This document shows, piece after piece, positions 46,599-55,970 of a stretch of 64,000 nt of DNA. The translations under genes were made by a program, and so were the position numbers. Under the pieces are notes generated by a model. That model did not search any database. It was not told where the DNA came from and was given only the letters and a program-made list of their open reading frames with translations. How positions within the stretch are numbered: position 1 is the first letter of the stretch; the number at the start of each line of letters is the position of its first letter. Source of the DNA: JBKCUI01 sp052161625 (GTDB lineage Bacteria; Planctomycetota; Planctomycetia; Pirellulales; Pirellulaceae). The stretch is taken from assembly GCA_052161625.1 (NCBI GenBank), contig CP197412.1; one strand, given 5' to 3'.

Positions 46599-47639
46599 TT
46601 ATTCTTGATTACCCATGAGTAAGCTGCCGAGTCCGAGGCCTCCGAGTACGGAGCCCTCTTCGGCATGTTTGCTGGTACCCCGCGCGGCGGAAACAATGCT
46701 GGATGCCAACCGGGAAAACGGAAGGCTTTGAAGCCAAATAGGACCTGGGCCTGTCACTGTCGCCATGAACAGCCCCTCGCCACCGAAGAGTGTGTTTTTA
46801 AAACCGCCGACAAACTGCACGTCGTAATCGACTGTGGGCCCAAGTGCCATCAAGCAACCGGTGTCCAGGCGGATCCTTTCGCCCGGCGCGAGCACGCGAT
46901 GAACCATCGCGCCCCCTGCATGGACCAGCGCGATGCCGTCTCCGCGAATGCGTTGCATGATAAAACCTTCACCACCAAACAATCCCACGCCAATCTTCTT
47001 TTGGAATGCGATCGAAACTTGAAGCCCCTTTGCTCCACAAAGGAAAGCTCCCTTCTGGCAGATGATCTCTCCTCCCATTTGATCCAAATGCATGGGAGTG
47101 ATCCGACCGATCGTCGGCGCGGCGAACGCGATATGTTCACGACCACGAGGATTGTTGTTCGTGAAAGTCGTCATGAAGAGTGACTCGCCCGTGAGAACGC
47201 GTTTCCCAGCCGAGACCACTTTGTTCCAAAAACCACCGCTGCTCGAAGGGTCGCCGAAAACGGTTTGCATTTCAATGCCCGACGTCATGTACATCATGGC
47301 TCCAGACTCGGCAATCACCGTCTCACCTGGGTCAAGCGTCACTTCGACGAACTGAGAGTCGTCCCCGTGAATGGTGTAATCGATCTGGTCGGAAACCCCT
47401 TGCTTACCCGAGGGGGATTGAAAAGTGCGATTGATAGGAAAAGCCGCCTGCCCGGAATGGGACGAAGGTGGGGGCGAAATCGGTGGCGGGGAAGCGGACA
47501 ACGGTGCAATCGGAGCGGGAGTTGTTTCTTCTGTCGCTTCGAACACCTGGGAACAATCCTGACAGCGTACCGATTTACCAAGATGTTCAGGTGCAAGCCG
47601 ATAGGCTTTGGTGCAATGGGGGCAGCGGATAGTGAGCAT
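46599..47639 (-). CDS. MJ0042 zinc-ribbon plus AIM24/TIGR00266 domain protein
   Basis: A 346-residue fusion. The N-terminus is an MJ0042-type zinc ribbon (CPHCTKAY...CQDCSQVF), followed by a Pro/Ser-rich linker, and from about 100 by the beta-rich AIM24 (TIGR00266) domain: QFVEVTLDPGETVIAESGAM, GGEIICQKGAFLCG, GGEGFIMQRIRGDG and RLDTGCLMALGP. The domain is widespread, of unknown biochemical role. It sits 35 bp upstream of the NAL-like gene on the same strand. Confidence 0.88.
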   Translation of the reverse strand: MLTIRCPHCTKAYRLAPEHLGKSVRCQDCSQVFEATEETTPAPIAPLSASPPPISPPPSSHSGQAAFPINRTFQSPSGKQGVSDQIDYTIHGDDSQFVEVTLDPGETVIAESGAMMYMTSGIEMQTVFGDPSSSGGFWNKVVSAGKRVLTGESLFMTTFTNNNPRGREHIAFAAPTIGRITPMHLDQMGGEIICQKGAFLCGAKGLQVSIAFQKKIGVGLFGGEGFIMQRIRGDGIALVHAGGAMVHRVLAPGERIRLDTGCLMALGPTVDYDVQFVGGFKNTLFGGEGLFMATVTGPGPIWLQSLPFSRLASSIVSAARGTSKHAEEGSVLGGLGLGSLLMGNQE

Positions 47640-47762
47640 AGTGCAACCGGCAAAGAACTTCCGATCGAAAGGAAATGGGGTGTTAGGAGGCTCGCAAATT
47701 GTAACGCGTGCCCAGGAATGTCGGATAGCGGGCGAAAGAACAATCGCGGATTTCGGCAGCGG

Positions 47763-48368
47763 CTATCGAGCGACGATTCTCTCGCTTCCTTCAGGCGTCG
47801 CGGCTCTCCATTCCTGCGGTTCGTCCGACTGAAGCATCAACTTGAGGAACAACCAAATCAACACCCAAACGATCAACAATACAACATGCATGACGATGGC
47901 ATGGGTGATCGTCCAAAGGAAAACTGCCAAAAATGCCATGCTGGTCGCGGGAACATCCGGGCGCATTTCAAGTTGAAACGGGGAGACGATCGCGGCGGAA
48001 CAAAAACCGCACATGAGATCGATGAAGGTACCGATCGGAAAAATGATCGAAGCAATCAGCCGTAGGGTGTAGGTGGCATAAAGAGAATACCGAACCGCCT
48101 TTTGTTTCCGAAAAGCCTTGTCATGCGTCCGATAGTCGATCAACACATAAAGAAAGATGAAGATCGCGATCCCGAGTAGCATCGCCGGCCAAGTCCCGCG
48201 CGGGATGATACTCGTGGCAATGATAAAGCTGGGAGCAGCCGCCACACTGCAGACGAGTGTCCAAGTCCCCAACGAGCGGATGTGGGAAAACTCCACCTGT
48301 GTCGACGGGGCGGACACCGCGATCGGTTCTGGATAAATGGACGCTTGGTATGGGTTGATTTCGGACAT
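47763..48368 (-). CDS. Membrane protein with N-terminal NPYQA motif
   Basis: A 201-residue protein beginning MSEINPYQASIYPEP, a start motif often seen on planctomycete membrane proteins, followed by four or five hydrophobic segments (LGTWTLVCSVAAAPSFIIA, MLLGIAIFIFLYVLI, HVVLLIVWVLIWLFLKLML). No enzymatic motif and no named family recognised. ATG 48368 is chosen at the motif. It is divergent from polX (95 bp). Confidence 0.75.
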   Translation of the reverse strand: MSEINPYQASIYPEPIAVSAPSTQVEFSHIRSLGTWTLVCSVAAAPSFIIATSIIPRGTWPAMLLGIAIFIFLYVLIDYRTHDKAFRKQKAVRYSLYATYTLRLIASIIFPIGTFIDLMCGFCSAAIVSPFQLEMRPDVPATSMAFLAVFLWTITHAIVMHVVLLIVWVLIWLFLKLMLQSDEPQEWRAATPEGSERIVAR

Positions 48369-48462
48369 ATAACGGTGCTTGGACACGGGCGATGGATGTC
48401 ATCCGGTTCGAATGATCATTGTAGACCGTTTTTTTTCTCCGGGGTGCGTGGAATAGGCTGTC

Positions 48463-50193
48463 ATGATTTCAAACGTCGAAATTGCGAATCTATTTGAAGA
48501 AATGGCGGACTTGCTCGAGCTATCGGGCGAGAATGCTTTTCGTATTCGGGCGTATCGCAATGGGGCGAAAGCCATCGCCGAGATGTCAGAAAGCGTTGCG
48601 ACTTGGATCCGCGAAGGAAGAGATCTCACAAGCGTTGAAGGGATCGGGGAAACGTTGGCGGACAAGACGAAAGTGATTGTCGAAACGGGTAATTTGCCCC
48701 AGCTCGAAAAACTTCGCATCGCCGTTCCTGCCTCGTTGCGAACGATCATGGCCATCCCGGGGCTGGGGGCCAAAAAAGCGATGAAGCTCTTTCAGGAATT
48801 GGGCGTGCACGATCTGGTGAGCCTCCGATCCGCGTGCGAATCCGGCTTGGTCGCAGGCCTTAAAGGATTCGGGGAGAAAACGCAAACCAGTATCCTCGCA
48901 AACATGCAAATCGCCGAGAAAGCCGCAACACGGATCTTGGCCGATGCCGCGGAGAAGCTCGTTCAGCTTATTCGTAAGCATATGTCGCAATGCCCTACCC
49001 TGGAACGCATCGAGTTCGCTGGAAGCTACCGACGGGGTAAAGAATCGGTTGGCGATCTCGATGTGTTGGTCACCAGCGTCGACGCGAATGCGGTGATGGA
49101 TCACTTTGGAAAACTCACCATGATCCAGGAAGTCATTCAGCGCGGCGATACGAAGATGAGCGTACGTGTCCATGACTCCTTTCAAGTCGATTTGAGAGTG
49201 GTCGACGATGCGAGCTGGGGTGCTGCCCTTCAGTACTTCACCGGCAGCAAAGAACACAATGTTCGCATTCGATCCATGGCGAAAGCGAAAGGGTACAAAA
49301 TCAATGAGTACGGTGTTTTCGCTACAGCAGACGAAGAGCATCGTGTCGCAGGGGCGAACGAAGAGGAGATTTACCAGTTGCTCGGTCTACCCTGGATGCC
49401 CCCCGAGTTACGCGAAGATCGGTTGGAGTTTGAACCCGATAACATCGAAACGATTCAGCAGTTGATCGAGCTTGGAGATATTCGCGGAGATCTGCACATG
49501 CACACCCATGCGACCGACGGCGAAAACTCGATCGAAGAAATGGTGGAGGCTGCCAAGCAACGAGGGCTTTCCTATATCGCGATCACGGACCACTCAAAAC
49601 GCGTGAGCATGGCGCGTGGCTTGGATGAAAACCGGCTTCGCGCGCAATGGAAAGCAATCGATGCCATCAACCGAAACTCGGACGGTTCGTTCTGGATCTT
49701 CAAGGGAGTCGAATGCGATATTCTCGAGAATGGGAAAATGGACTTGGCCGACGATTGCCTAGCTGAGGCCGATTGGGTCATCGGAAGTATCCATTACGGC
49801 CAGAAGCAACCTCGAGACCAGATCACCGAACGGATTCTCAATGCGATCCATCACCCCCACGTCCATATGATTGGACACCCCACCGGCAGATTGATCGGAA
49901 AACGAGACCCCTATGATGTGGACTTGGAGCAGGTCATGTCGGCCGCACTCGAAAAGGGAAAGGTGCTCGAACTCAACGCCAATCCCCATCGGCTCGATTT
50001 GAACGATCTTCACACGATGACCGCCGTGAAACTAGGAATCACAATCGCTATCGACACCGATGCACACTCCATCCAGAACTTGGATCTGATGAAATATGGG
50101 ATACACCAAGCCAGGCGCGCGGGAGTTCGACCATCGCAAGTCCTCAACACCCTCTCTCTTTCCGATATTCGAATTCGCCTAGGAGTGAGCTGA
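48463..50193 (+). CDS. polX: DNA polymerase X with PHP domain
   Basis: A 576-residue PolX: an N-terminal helix-hairpin-helix region (VEGIGETLADK, IPGLGAKKAMKLF), the polymerase-beta nucleotidyltransferase with GSYRRGKESVGDLDVLV (two metal-binding Asp) and VDLRVVDD, then a PHP phosphoesterase domain from about 340 starting GDLHMHTHATDGENS and ending with AIDTDAHS. Such enzymes fill gaps in base-excision repair and have Mn-dependent 3'-5' exonuclease or AP-endonuclease activity. nadD follows after 5 bp. Confidence 0.95.
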   Translation: MISNVEIANLFEEMADLLELSGENAFRIRAYRNGAKAIAEMSESVATWIREGRDLTSVEGIGETLADKTKVIVETGNLPQLEKLRIAVPASLRTIMAIPGLGAKKAMKLFQELGVHDLVSLRSACESGLVAGLKGFGEKTQTSILANMQIAEKAATRILADAAEKLVQLIRKHMSQCPTLERIEFAGSYRRGKESVGDLDVLVTSVDANAVMDHFGKLTMIQEVIQRGDTKMSVRVHDSFQVDLRVVDDASWGAALQYFTGSKEHNVRIRSMAKAKGYKINEYGVFATADEEHRVAGANEEEIYQLLGLPWMPPELREDRLEFEPDNIETIQQLIELGDIRGDLHMHTHATDGENSIEEMVEAAKQRGLSYIAITDHSKRVSMARGLDENRLRAQWKAIDAINRNSDGSFWIFKGVECDILENGKMDLADDCLAEADWVIGSIHYGQKQPRDQITERILNAIHHPHVHMIGHPTGRLIGKRDPYDVDLEQVMSAALEKGKVLELNANPHRLDLNDLHTMTAVKLGITIAIDTDAHSIQNLDLMKYGIHQARRAGVRPSQVLNTLSLSDIRIRLGVS

Positions 50194-50198
50194 TCATC

Positions 50199-50834
50199 AT
50201 GCGACGCATCGGTATTTTTGGTGGCTCGTTTGACCCGATTCACATGGCCCATCTCATCCTGGCAGAATGCTGCCGAGAGGCCTTGGAGTTGGAGCAAGTT
50301 CTCTTTATTCCGGCATTCATTTCGCCCCTCAAACAAGACTCGCTTCCGATTGATTCAAAACATCGTGTCGAAATGATTCGGCTTGCAATCGGCGGTAATT
50401 CTGCTTTTCGAATCGACACACGCGAACTGGATCGAGGAGGAGTGAGCTATACAATCGATACCGTGCAAGAATTGAAACGGGAGTATCCGAATGCTGAGTT
50501 GGTATTGCTGATGGGAGCCGATTCGGTTCAGGATCTACCGAAGTGGAAATCGCCGGAGGAACTGCTGGAGTTGATTTCAATTGGCGCCATCTCGCGAGGC
50601 GGGCTCGGTGACCCACCCTGGGAAGCGATCCGCGGTTTGGTAAGCGAGGAACGTTGGTTGCAACTGCAGAAACGAATCGATGCACCGCAGTTGGAGCTGA
50701 GTTCGAGCACGTTGCGGCAGCGCATCGCGTCCGGGCATTCGATACGCTATCAAGTCCCAACGTCGGTTGAGATGTATATCCAGCAGCATCAACTTTATTT
50801 CAACGCCGCCAAGCAATACTCGCGGCGATTGTGA
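50199..50834 (+). CDS. nadD: Nicotinate-nucleotide adenylyltransferase NadD
   Basis: A 211-residue enzyme that adenylates nicotinate mononucleotide to deamido-NAD in NAD synthesis. The adenylyltransferase motif is GGSFDPIHMAHL at 8-19, with LMGADSVQDLPKW in the middle and the ATP-binding SSSTLRQRIASGHSIRYQVP near the end. It starts 5 bp after polX. Its last 40 bp overlap the end of the convergent rlmM-like gene. Confidence 0.93.
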   Translation: MRRIGIFGGSFDPIHMAHLILAECCREALELEQVLFIPAFISPLKQDSLPIDSKHRVEMIRLAIGGNSAFRIDTRELDRGGVSYTIDTVQELKREYPNAELVLLMGADSVQDLPKWKSPEELLELISIGAISRGGLGDPPWEAIRGLVSEERWLQLQKRIDAPQLELSSSTLRQRIASGHSIRYQVPTSVEMYIQQHQLYFNAAKQYSRRL

Positions 50835-51856
50835 GCCAACTGACGAGCATCGACCCGGGAGTATCCCCAACTGTGAACGCGCTCTAGGTGATCGGGGATC
50901 AACTTCGCATGGTCCCAGTCGGAAAGTTTGATCGTAAGGATGAGACCTTCGATGCGCGAGGTGGGGTAAGTCACGATGGCTTCGATGGTATCGAGCGTAT
51001 AGTTCGGAGCGACATTCGCATCGCAAATCAGGTACTTGAAGGGAGCGAACTCCTTGCGTTTGACTTGCAGCGATCGGGATCGCCAATGGGTAAAGGAAGG
51101 ATGGTCTGCGATCCTTTCGTCCATATCCGCTGGATCGACACCGGTCACCTTGGCACCAAGGTCGAGGAGCAGTTGGCAAGCACCGCCGGGGGAGGAGCCG
51201 ATTTCGACGACGCGATCGCCAGGTTTGATCGGCATCTCGCTCCAGCGAATGGCCTCCGCCAGTTTCAAATAGGCGCGGCTGATCATTCCTTCGGGAATCG
51301 AGGGTGCGTAGACCCCGCCGGCCCAGCCGTCCTCGGTCGACTGAACCGGTTTCGCAGCTAGCCACCATCGATTGGGTTCGTCGAGGCAGACCTCGAGGAT
51401 CTTGGTGTCGGCCGATGCGATGTGGTCGCTCGAGGCTCGACGCGGGTCGCCAAGATTGTCGAGCGCCGTGTTGAATTTTTCGACCAAGAACGAAGCCAAG
51501 GCCGACCGGCCCGGTTCGAAGCCATGCCAGCCGGGTTGGGCAACGTCTCGCTGCCAAATGTGGAGGTGTTCCCAATCGAGCGGGCTCACTTTGTGGAGGA
51601 TCGAATCGATCATTGGCTCAGCCAAGTCCCCTTCAAGCCGTTCGAGCACATGGCCGCGCGAACGGATTAATGGATGCTCAGGTAGAGAACGGGACCAAGG
51701 GGGGGTAGCCAAGTTCGATTTGAATGTGACAAAGCCTTTTTGCGAGTAGGCCAAACGGTAGGGACCGTTCGGTTCGCACAGCAATTCCTTGAGGATCTTC
51801 TCGGCGCCGTGCTGGCAGGCTGCGTAAACAAAGGGACTGGTGAAGGGTTGGTTCAT
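50795..51856 (-). CDS. RlmM-like 23S rRNA 2'-O-ribose methyltransferase
   Basis: A protein of about 353 residues. The N-terminal THUMP-like part begins FVYAACQHGAEKILKELL; the C-terminal FtsJ-like Rossmann domain has GDRVVEIGSSPGGACQLLLD for SAM binding and ends RVDARQLAHNRREYCLAALK, as in RlmM (Cm2498). The start is either ATG 51856 or GTG 51907; neither has a clear ribosome-binding site, and I chose 51856 because conserved sequence begins just after it. The function as RlmM is probable, but a related rRNA methyltransferase is possible. Confidence 0.82.
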   Translation of the reverse strand: MNQPFTSPFVYAACQHGAEKILKELLCEPNGPYRLAYSQKGFVTFKSNLATPPWSRSLPEHPLIRSRGHVLERLEGDLAEPMIDSILHKVSPLDWEHLHIWQRDVAQPGWHGFEPGRSALASFLVEKFNTALDNLGDPRRASSDHIASADTKILEVCLDEPNRWWLAAKPVQSTEDGWAGGVYAPSIPEGMISRAYLKLAEAIRWSEMPIKPGDRVVEIGSSPGGACQLLLDLGAKVTGVDPADMDERIADHPSFTHWRSRSLQVKRKEFAPFKYLICDANVAPNYTLDTIEAIVTYPTSRIEGLILTIKLSDWDHAKLIPDHLERVHSWGYSRVDARQLAHNRREYCLAALK

Positions 51857-52104
51857 GCGTTGGGTGAGGAATCGGGAGGACAAACTCGGAGGATTCGGGA
51901 TCCGCACGAAGAGATAGCATGATATTTCGTAAATTCTTCATTAAGCCCCCGAAAGTGGCGAGAAAAGCGTACTTTTCAGACTCTTTGAAGTGGACGATGG
52001 TCGGCGTGCTCGCCTATAACTATGCGAACAGCGACAGAATTATTTGACGCAGGACACCATCCGCCGGGGGGACCCCGCCCAGCAGTATTCAGCCCTAGAA
52101 ATTT

Positions 52105-52326
52105 ATGGCAAAGAACGAAGAAGCATTCGAAGTCGAAGGTACCGTAACCCAAGCATTGGCCAACACCCGTTTCCGCGTTCAGCTGGAAACCGGATCGGAG
52201 GTTCTCGCACACGTGGCCGGAAAGATGCGAAAGAACTTTATTCGGATTGTACCCGGGGATAAGGTAAGGGTTGAACTTTCCCCTTATGACTTGAGCAAAG
52301 GCCGTATCGTCTTCCGCGAGCGCTAA
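52105..52326 (+). CDS. infA: Translation initiation factor IF-1
   Basis: A 73-residue IF-1, an OB-fold protein that occupies the ribosomal A site during initiation. It shows the family blocks VEGTVTQALANTRFRVQLE, AHVAGKMRKNFIRI, GDKVRVELSPYDLSKGRI and ends FRER. The length is exactly typical. It is alone, not inside a ribosomal-protein operon, with about 250 bp of upstream space to the divergent methyltransferase gene. Confidence 0.97.
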   Translation: MAKNEEAFEVEGTVTQALANTRFRVQLETGSEVLAHVAGKMRKNFIRIVPGDKVRVELSPYDLSKGRIVFRER

Positions 52327-52751
52327 GATCTGTTGCGCGAACGCCTCGCCCGTTAGGCTAGCCCCCAATGCTGGCTACGCTTCCGCGAACGCCGAGCGGT
52401 TGGTGTCGAATGTCTCACACTGGTCGAATGTCTCACACTGTTGGATCGTCGCGCAGTGCATTGGGAAGCCGTGTCGACCATCAACAATCCTTCATCGCCT
52501 GATGGACGGCCGTTGCGGGAGCAGCTTTCTCTGAATCGGGGTGCTCCTTCTGCGGTTCACCACCGAAATTGCTTTGTTCTCAGCTCGCAGCCCACGTTCC
52601 TCTCCGATATATTTCTTGGCGGGCGAGGATAATGTTTTGTTCCAAGATGCCGAGTTTTGGGGCGAATTGGTTTCGCTCGGTTGCCGATGCCTTCCGAAGC
52701 TCGCTCGCGTTCCCTTGTTCAGTCTAGTTCTGATCGTCGTAGGAGTCTTAA
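52327..52751. other. Intergenic region between infA and the 564-residue secreted protein gene
   Basis: About 425 bp without a convincing gene. It holds an exact 18-bp tandem duplication (52405-52440). Short open frames here show no codon bias. The promoter of the downstream gene must lie here, but I cannot place it. Confidence 0.6.
52405..52440. repeat. Exact 18-bp tandem duplication
   Basis: GTCGAATGTCTCACACTG occurs twice without gap (52405-52422 and 52423-52440), in the non-coding space after infA. Confidence 0.95.
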
Positions 52752-54446
52752 ATGAAGATGAAGTGGTTTGTTCGTTCAAGTGTCATGGCTGCCCTTGCGT
52801 TTGCAGCTCCGACACCAGCCGATTTGCTATATGCGCAGGGAGCGAAGAGCCAATCAGCTTCTGCCGTGATCGAGGAGGAAGATGACGCATCTGTCGTTGT
52901 CGTCGGATTGGCTCCCGTCGATACGATGCTCCCCAACGTCCAGCACTTGGCTCGTCTCATCGCAGGCGGTGGCGGCGCGGGCACGGTCGCAACACTAATC
53001 AAGCAATACACGGGCGGTCTCGATACCGCGCGCCCTGCTGGAGTCTTTGTCGAGCTTGACGAGTCGGGAACGCCTTCTCCCATCGCATGCCTCCCTCTTC
53101 GTAATTTGGACGAGTTCTTCCAACAACTGGTGATCTTCGGCGAACCCGAAGACCTGGGTGATGGCCTCTATTCCTTCAACATCGGCAACTCGATCTACCT
53201 TCGCAAAGTAGAAGGATGGCTCGTTGTCGGGCAATCGGAAGATGCGGTTTTGAATTTCGATACGACCATCGCCGAGAACTTGAAAGGCATGGTTGCCAAG
53301 TACGATTTGCGTGTCCAAGTCAACCCGCAAAACATTCCGGATGAACTCCTGCAGTTCTTCATGAGCCAGATGCAAGCGGGTATCGAACAGGGGATGGCCA
53401 GCAACCCCAACATGGATGAAGAGCAAGCCGAAGCGGCACGCGCGAACGCCGAGCAAATGATGGCCAGCTTCCAAGAAGGAATCGAAGGGACTGAAAAGTT
53501 TGTGATCGGTCTGGCTGTTAACAAAGCCGATAAGAGGACAATGCTTGACATCGGGACCAAGTTTGTCGAAGGCTCGAAATTCGCGGCCCAAATCGAAAAG
53601 GTCAAGGGAAGCATGGCGACCCTCGCCGGGATCCCTCAAGACGCTTCGATGATGAGCGCTCAATCGTTGCAATTGATCGCTCCCGAAGAAGTGAAGCAAT
53701 TGGAAGACACGATGAGCACCTCGATCGAAGCTGCATTCAAGCAGATCGAAGAGAATGCGAAGAATCCTGAAGATGCCGCGAAAGCAAAGGATTTCATCAA
53801 CCGACTCGTGGAGCTTGTCATGGACAGCGCTCGCGAAGGGAAAATGGAATCGGCTCTCAATATCACTGTTGATAAAAACCTCAATGCCGTCGGTAGCTTC
53901 ACCGTAGCCGATGGAAAGAAAGTGGAAGCTCTCGCTGCAGAAGCGTCGAAGGCTTTGGCAACGGAAAAAGACGTACCCGTCAAACTTCAAGTCAATACGG
54001 GCAAGCACGGCGGTGCAAACCTTCACAAGCTGACCGTTCCCCTTCCGCCAGAAGCGGACGACGCGGCTCGCAAGGTGTTCGGCGATGAAGTGACCGTGGC
54101 CATTGCGACGACCCCCAAGGCTGTGCACTTGGCATTGGGCAAAGACTGCGACACGGTGATCAAGTCGACAATCGATCGCGTGGCCGCCAAGCCATCGTCG
54201 CCAGCTGAAATGGTCAAGGCTCGTTTCAACTTGACCCAACTCCTCACCTATATTCAATCGGTCCAATCCAATCCTGTCGTCGATGCCATGCTAGAAACGG
54301 CATCGGGCGGCGCTGACAAGGTGATGGTCGATTCCAAGGTAGGAGATCGCGAGTCTGTCGTTCGAATTACGTTCGAAGACAATGTGATCAAAGCGATTTC
54401 GTCCGGTGCGAAGGCTGCTCAAGGCGGCGGGCAAGGCGGCTTCTAG
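52752..54446 (+). CDS. Large secreted hypothetical protein
   Basis: A 564-residue protein with a signal peptide (MKWFVRSSVMAALAFAAPTP, cleavage near LYAQG). The mature part mixes helices and strands, with GVFVELDESG, SIYLRKVEGWLVVGQSEDAV and a repeated-looking layout of two halves. The C-terminus is GGGQGGF. I recognise no named family; the look is that of DUF3352-type or planctomycete-specific periplasmic proteins, without catalytic motifs. It has the same AQG signal-peptide ending as the GPGAG-repeat protein. A strong stem-loop follows it. Confidence 0.8.
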   Translation: MKMKWFVRSSVMAALAFAAPTPADLLYAQGAKSQSASAVIEEEDDASVVVVGLAPVDTMLPNVQHLARLIAGGGGAGTVATLIKQYTGGLDTARPAGVFVELDESGTPSPIACLPLRNLDEFFQQLVIFGEPEDLGDGLYSFNIGNSIYLRKVEGWLVVGQSEDAVLNFDTTIAENLKGMVAKYDLRVQVNPQNIPDELLQFFMSQMQAGIEQGMASNPNMDEEQAEAARANAEQMMASFQEGIEGTEKFVIGLAVNKADKRTMLDIGTKFVEGSKFAAQIEKVKGSMATLAGIPQDASMMSAQSLQLIAPEEVKQLEDTMSTSIEAAFKQIEENAKNPEDAAKAKDFINRLVELVMDSAREGKMESALNITVDKNLNAVGSFTVADGKKVEALAAEASKALATEKDVPVKLQVNTGKHGGANLHKLTVPLPPEADDAARKVFGDEVTVAIATTPKAVHLALGKDCDTVIKSTIDRVAAKPSSPAEMVKARFNLTQLLTYIQSVQSNPVVDAMLETASGGADKVMVDSKVGDRESVVRITFEDNVIKAISSGAKAAQGGGQGGF

Positions 54447-54786
54447 GCCAGCCCTGACCCGCTCGAAGCGGATCCGATTCGTGAAAGATCAAGAAGGGGA
54501 GAGTGAATACTCTCCCCTTCGCTATTTAGTGCGTTCTCTGCGTTTCACAGTCTCCGAAGGCATACACGTAGGAATGCGCCAGCCTTCCCTGTGTGTCCAT
54601 CGCTTGAAGGGACGCAAGATGACGGCTAGAGAGCGGTTGGCGAACAAAGCGATGTACCGATAGATTCGAACCGCCTTTTTCTACCGACAAGTGGATGTCT
54701 GACTTTTAGAAACCACACCTGACGGTGCGTGTACGCCTGCGGCTGACTGTTAAACGATTTGTTCTAAGCAGGACGGGAAGAACGCC
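54447..54786. other. Gene-free region at the border of the accessory segment
   Basis: About 340 bp. It holds the stem-loop at 54493-54520. Beyond it I see no gene, repeat or att-like site. The conserved part of the window ends here and broken genes begin on the right. Confidence 0.55.
54493..54520 (+). terminator. Perfect 12-bp stem-loop after the secreted protein gene
   Basis: GAAGGGGAGAGT and ACTCTCCCCTTC pair perfectly around a 4-base loop, 46 bp after the stop codon. The following bases (GCTATTTAG) are only weakly T-rich. Confidence 0.75.
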
Positions 54787-55575
54787 TTAAGGAATGAAGA
54801 GAAACTCATTCGTATTGAGAAGCACGTTTGCTAACTCAGCAACGGTAGACTGTTCGAGATGACGAAGACTTTGCACGAGCTCTGAGTCTGTTGGTGCGCG
54901 GCAGAGGATACGCTCGAACAATCCGACAACCATTTGTTCTTGGCCTTCTAAGTCGCCGGCGAACGATGCTTCGATCTTTTCGGAAGCTTGCACGGCGAGC
55001 TCGCTGTTGAGCTGCGCTAGCGCTTGCGGAGCGACGATTGACACGTCGCGCCGGCCGCATGAGGTCGCATTCTCAGGTTGATCAAAGTTCTCCATCCAAG
55101 GAAGTCGCAACGTACGCTTCTGAATCAAATACAAGCTTCGCACGTTCTGCTTGGACGGCGGCGAGGGATACCAACCTTTGGTTTTCTCTTTGTTATCGTC
55201 GAGAATCGCAGGATTGGTTTGGAGGATGTCTTGGCTCAAATCAGGCCACACCGGCTTTCCCACCTTTTCCAAGTTGATCAGCCCGGAGGTGGAAAGAATG
55301 GCATCGCGAAGCTCTTCGGCTCGCAACCGATGCAAAGTTCGGCGCGGGCTCGCCCACTGAGCCTTTTGCGGCGAACTCGTGCGCATCGCATCGGAGACTG
55401 CGATCTGGCGGTAAGCGTGGGAAGTGAGGATCAGCCGCTGGACGTATTTGATCGACCAACCATTCGCCATCAATTCGCAGGCCAAGTAATCGAGAAGAGG
55501 AAGGTTGCTCGGTGTCGATCCAGTCCAACCAAAGTCATTCGGCGATTCAACCAGCTCCCTAGATACAATGACCGA
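54787..55575 (-). pseudogene. C-terminal fragment of a DUF1553 (PSD1-type) protein
   Basis: About 262 codons of the DUF1553 domain survive, ending normally at 54787. Conserved blocks are ELVESPNDFGW, LPLLDYLACELMANGWSIKY, LILTSHAYRQ and RRTLHRLRAEELRDAILS. Full-length relatives have 700-1,000 residues with N-terminal cytochrome- and DUF1549-type domains; these are missing. Reading upstream, the frame hits a stop at 55576-55578 just before the conserved part, and insertion-sequence scraps follow. The first ATG (55485) lies inside the domain. In planctomycetes these genes pair with DUF1501 genes; none is here. Confidence 0.85.
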
Positions 55576-55665
55576 TCAGACGGCCACGGTTCTTCGAACA
55601 TTACCAACAAGGCCTCCTGAGCCTAGTAATCGTCCCGATGTTCGGCTCAGTACATCAGGCGCACG

Positions 55666-55719
55666 CCAGTTCTTCCTGCCGAGGGCGACCTGCCTCATCA
55701 GTTGCTTCACGCGGTTAGC
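55666..55719 (-). pseudogene. Scrap resembling the C-terminal part of an IS66 transposase
   Basis: The minus strand reads NRVKQLMRQVALGRKNW, close to the ALGRKNW block of IS66 TnpC proteins; the frame loses likeness right after it. Only about 17 codons are recognisable, so this is tentative. Confidence 0.35.
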
Positions 55720-55970
55720 GCACAATCGCGCTCTATCGTGTGATCAATGCAAAGCAAGAGAAAGCGAACCCGCACTTGTATCACTCCAAAACAACACGAG
55801 CTAAGCCTTGTCCAACTGCGTCTTGTACCAAGAAAAGAGGATCACCATGCGAGCGACAAGCTCGAATGATGTAACCTGCTCTACTTTCCACTTTCTGAAC
55901 TCTACTTTCTAGCCGCTCTGCGGCTCCCGAGTTCTCGAACACTTTTTTCCAAAATGTTCTGCAGCGCCGA
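55716..55970 (+). mobile_element. Decayed right end of the insertion sequence found at 59032-60622
   Basis: Bases 55716-55872 match 60257-60413 with only about a dozen differences, including the last codons of the transposase (AHNRALSCDQCKARESEP). After a gap, 55926-55970 match 60578-60622. The rest of the element, including nearly all of the transposase, is missing. Its outer edge at about 55970 lies inside the toxin gene. Confidence 0.85.

Noticed and set aside
52995..54266. Long open frame of 423 codons on the minus strand
   Set aside because: It is antisense to the secreted-protein gene, which has a signal peptide and ribosome-like start context; the antisense frame has no recognisable motif.
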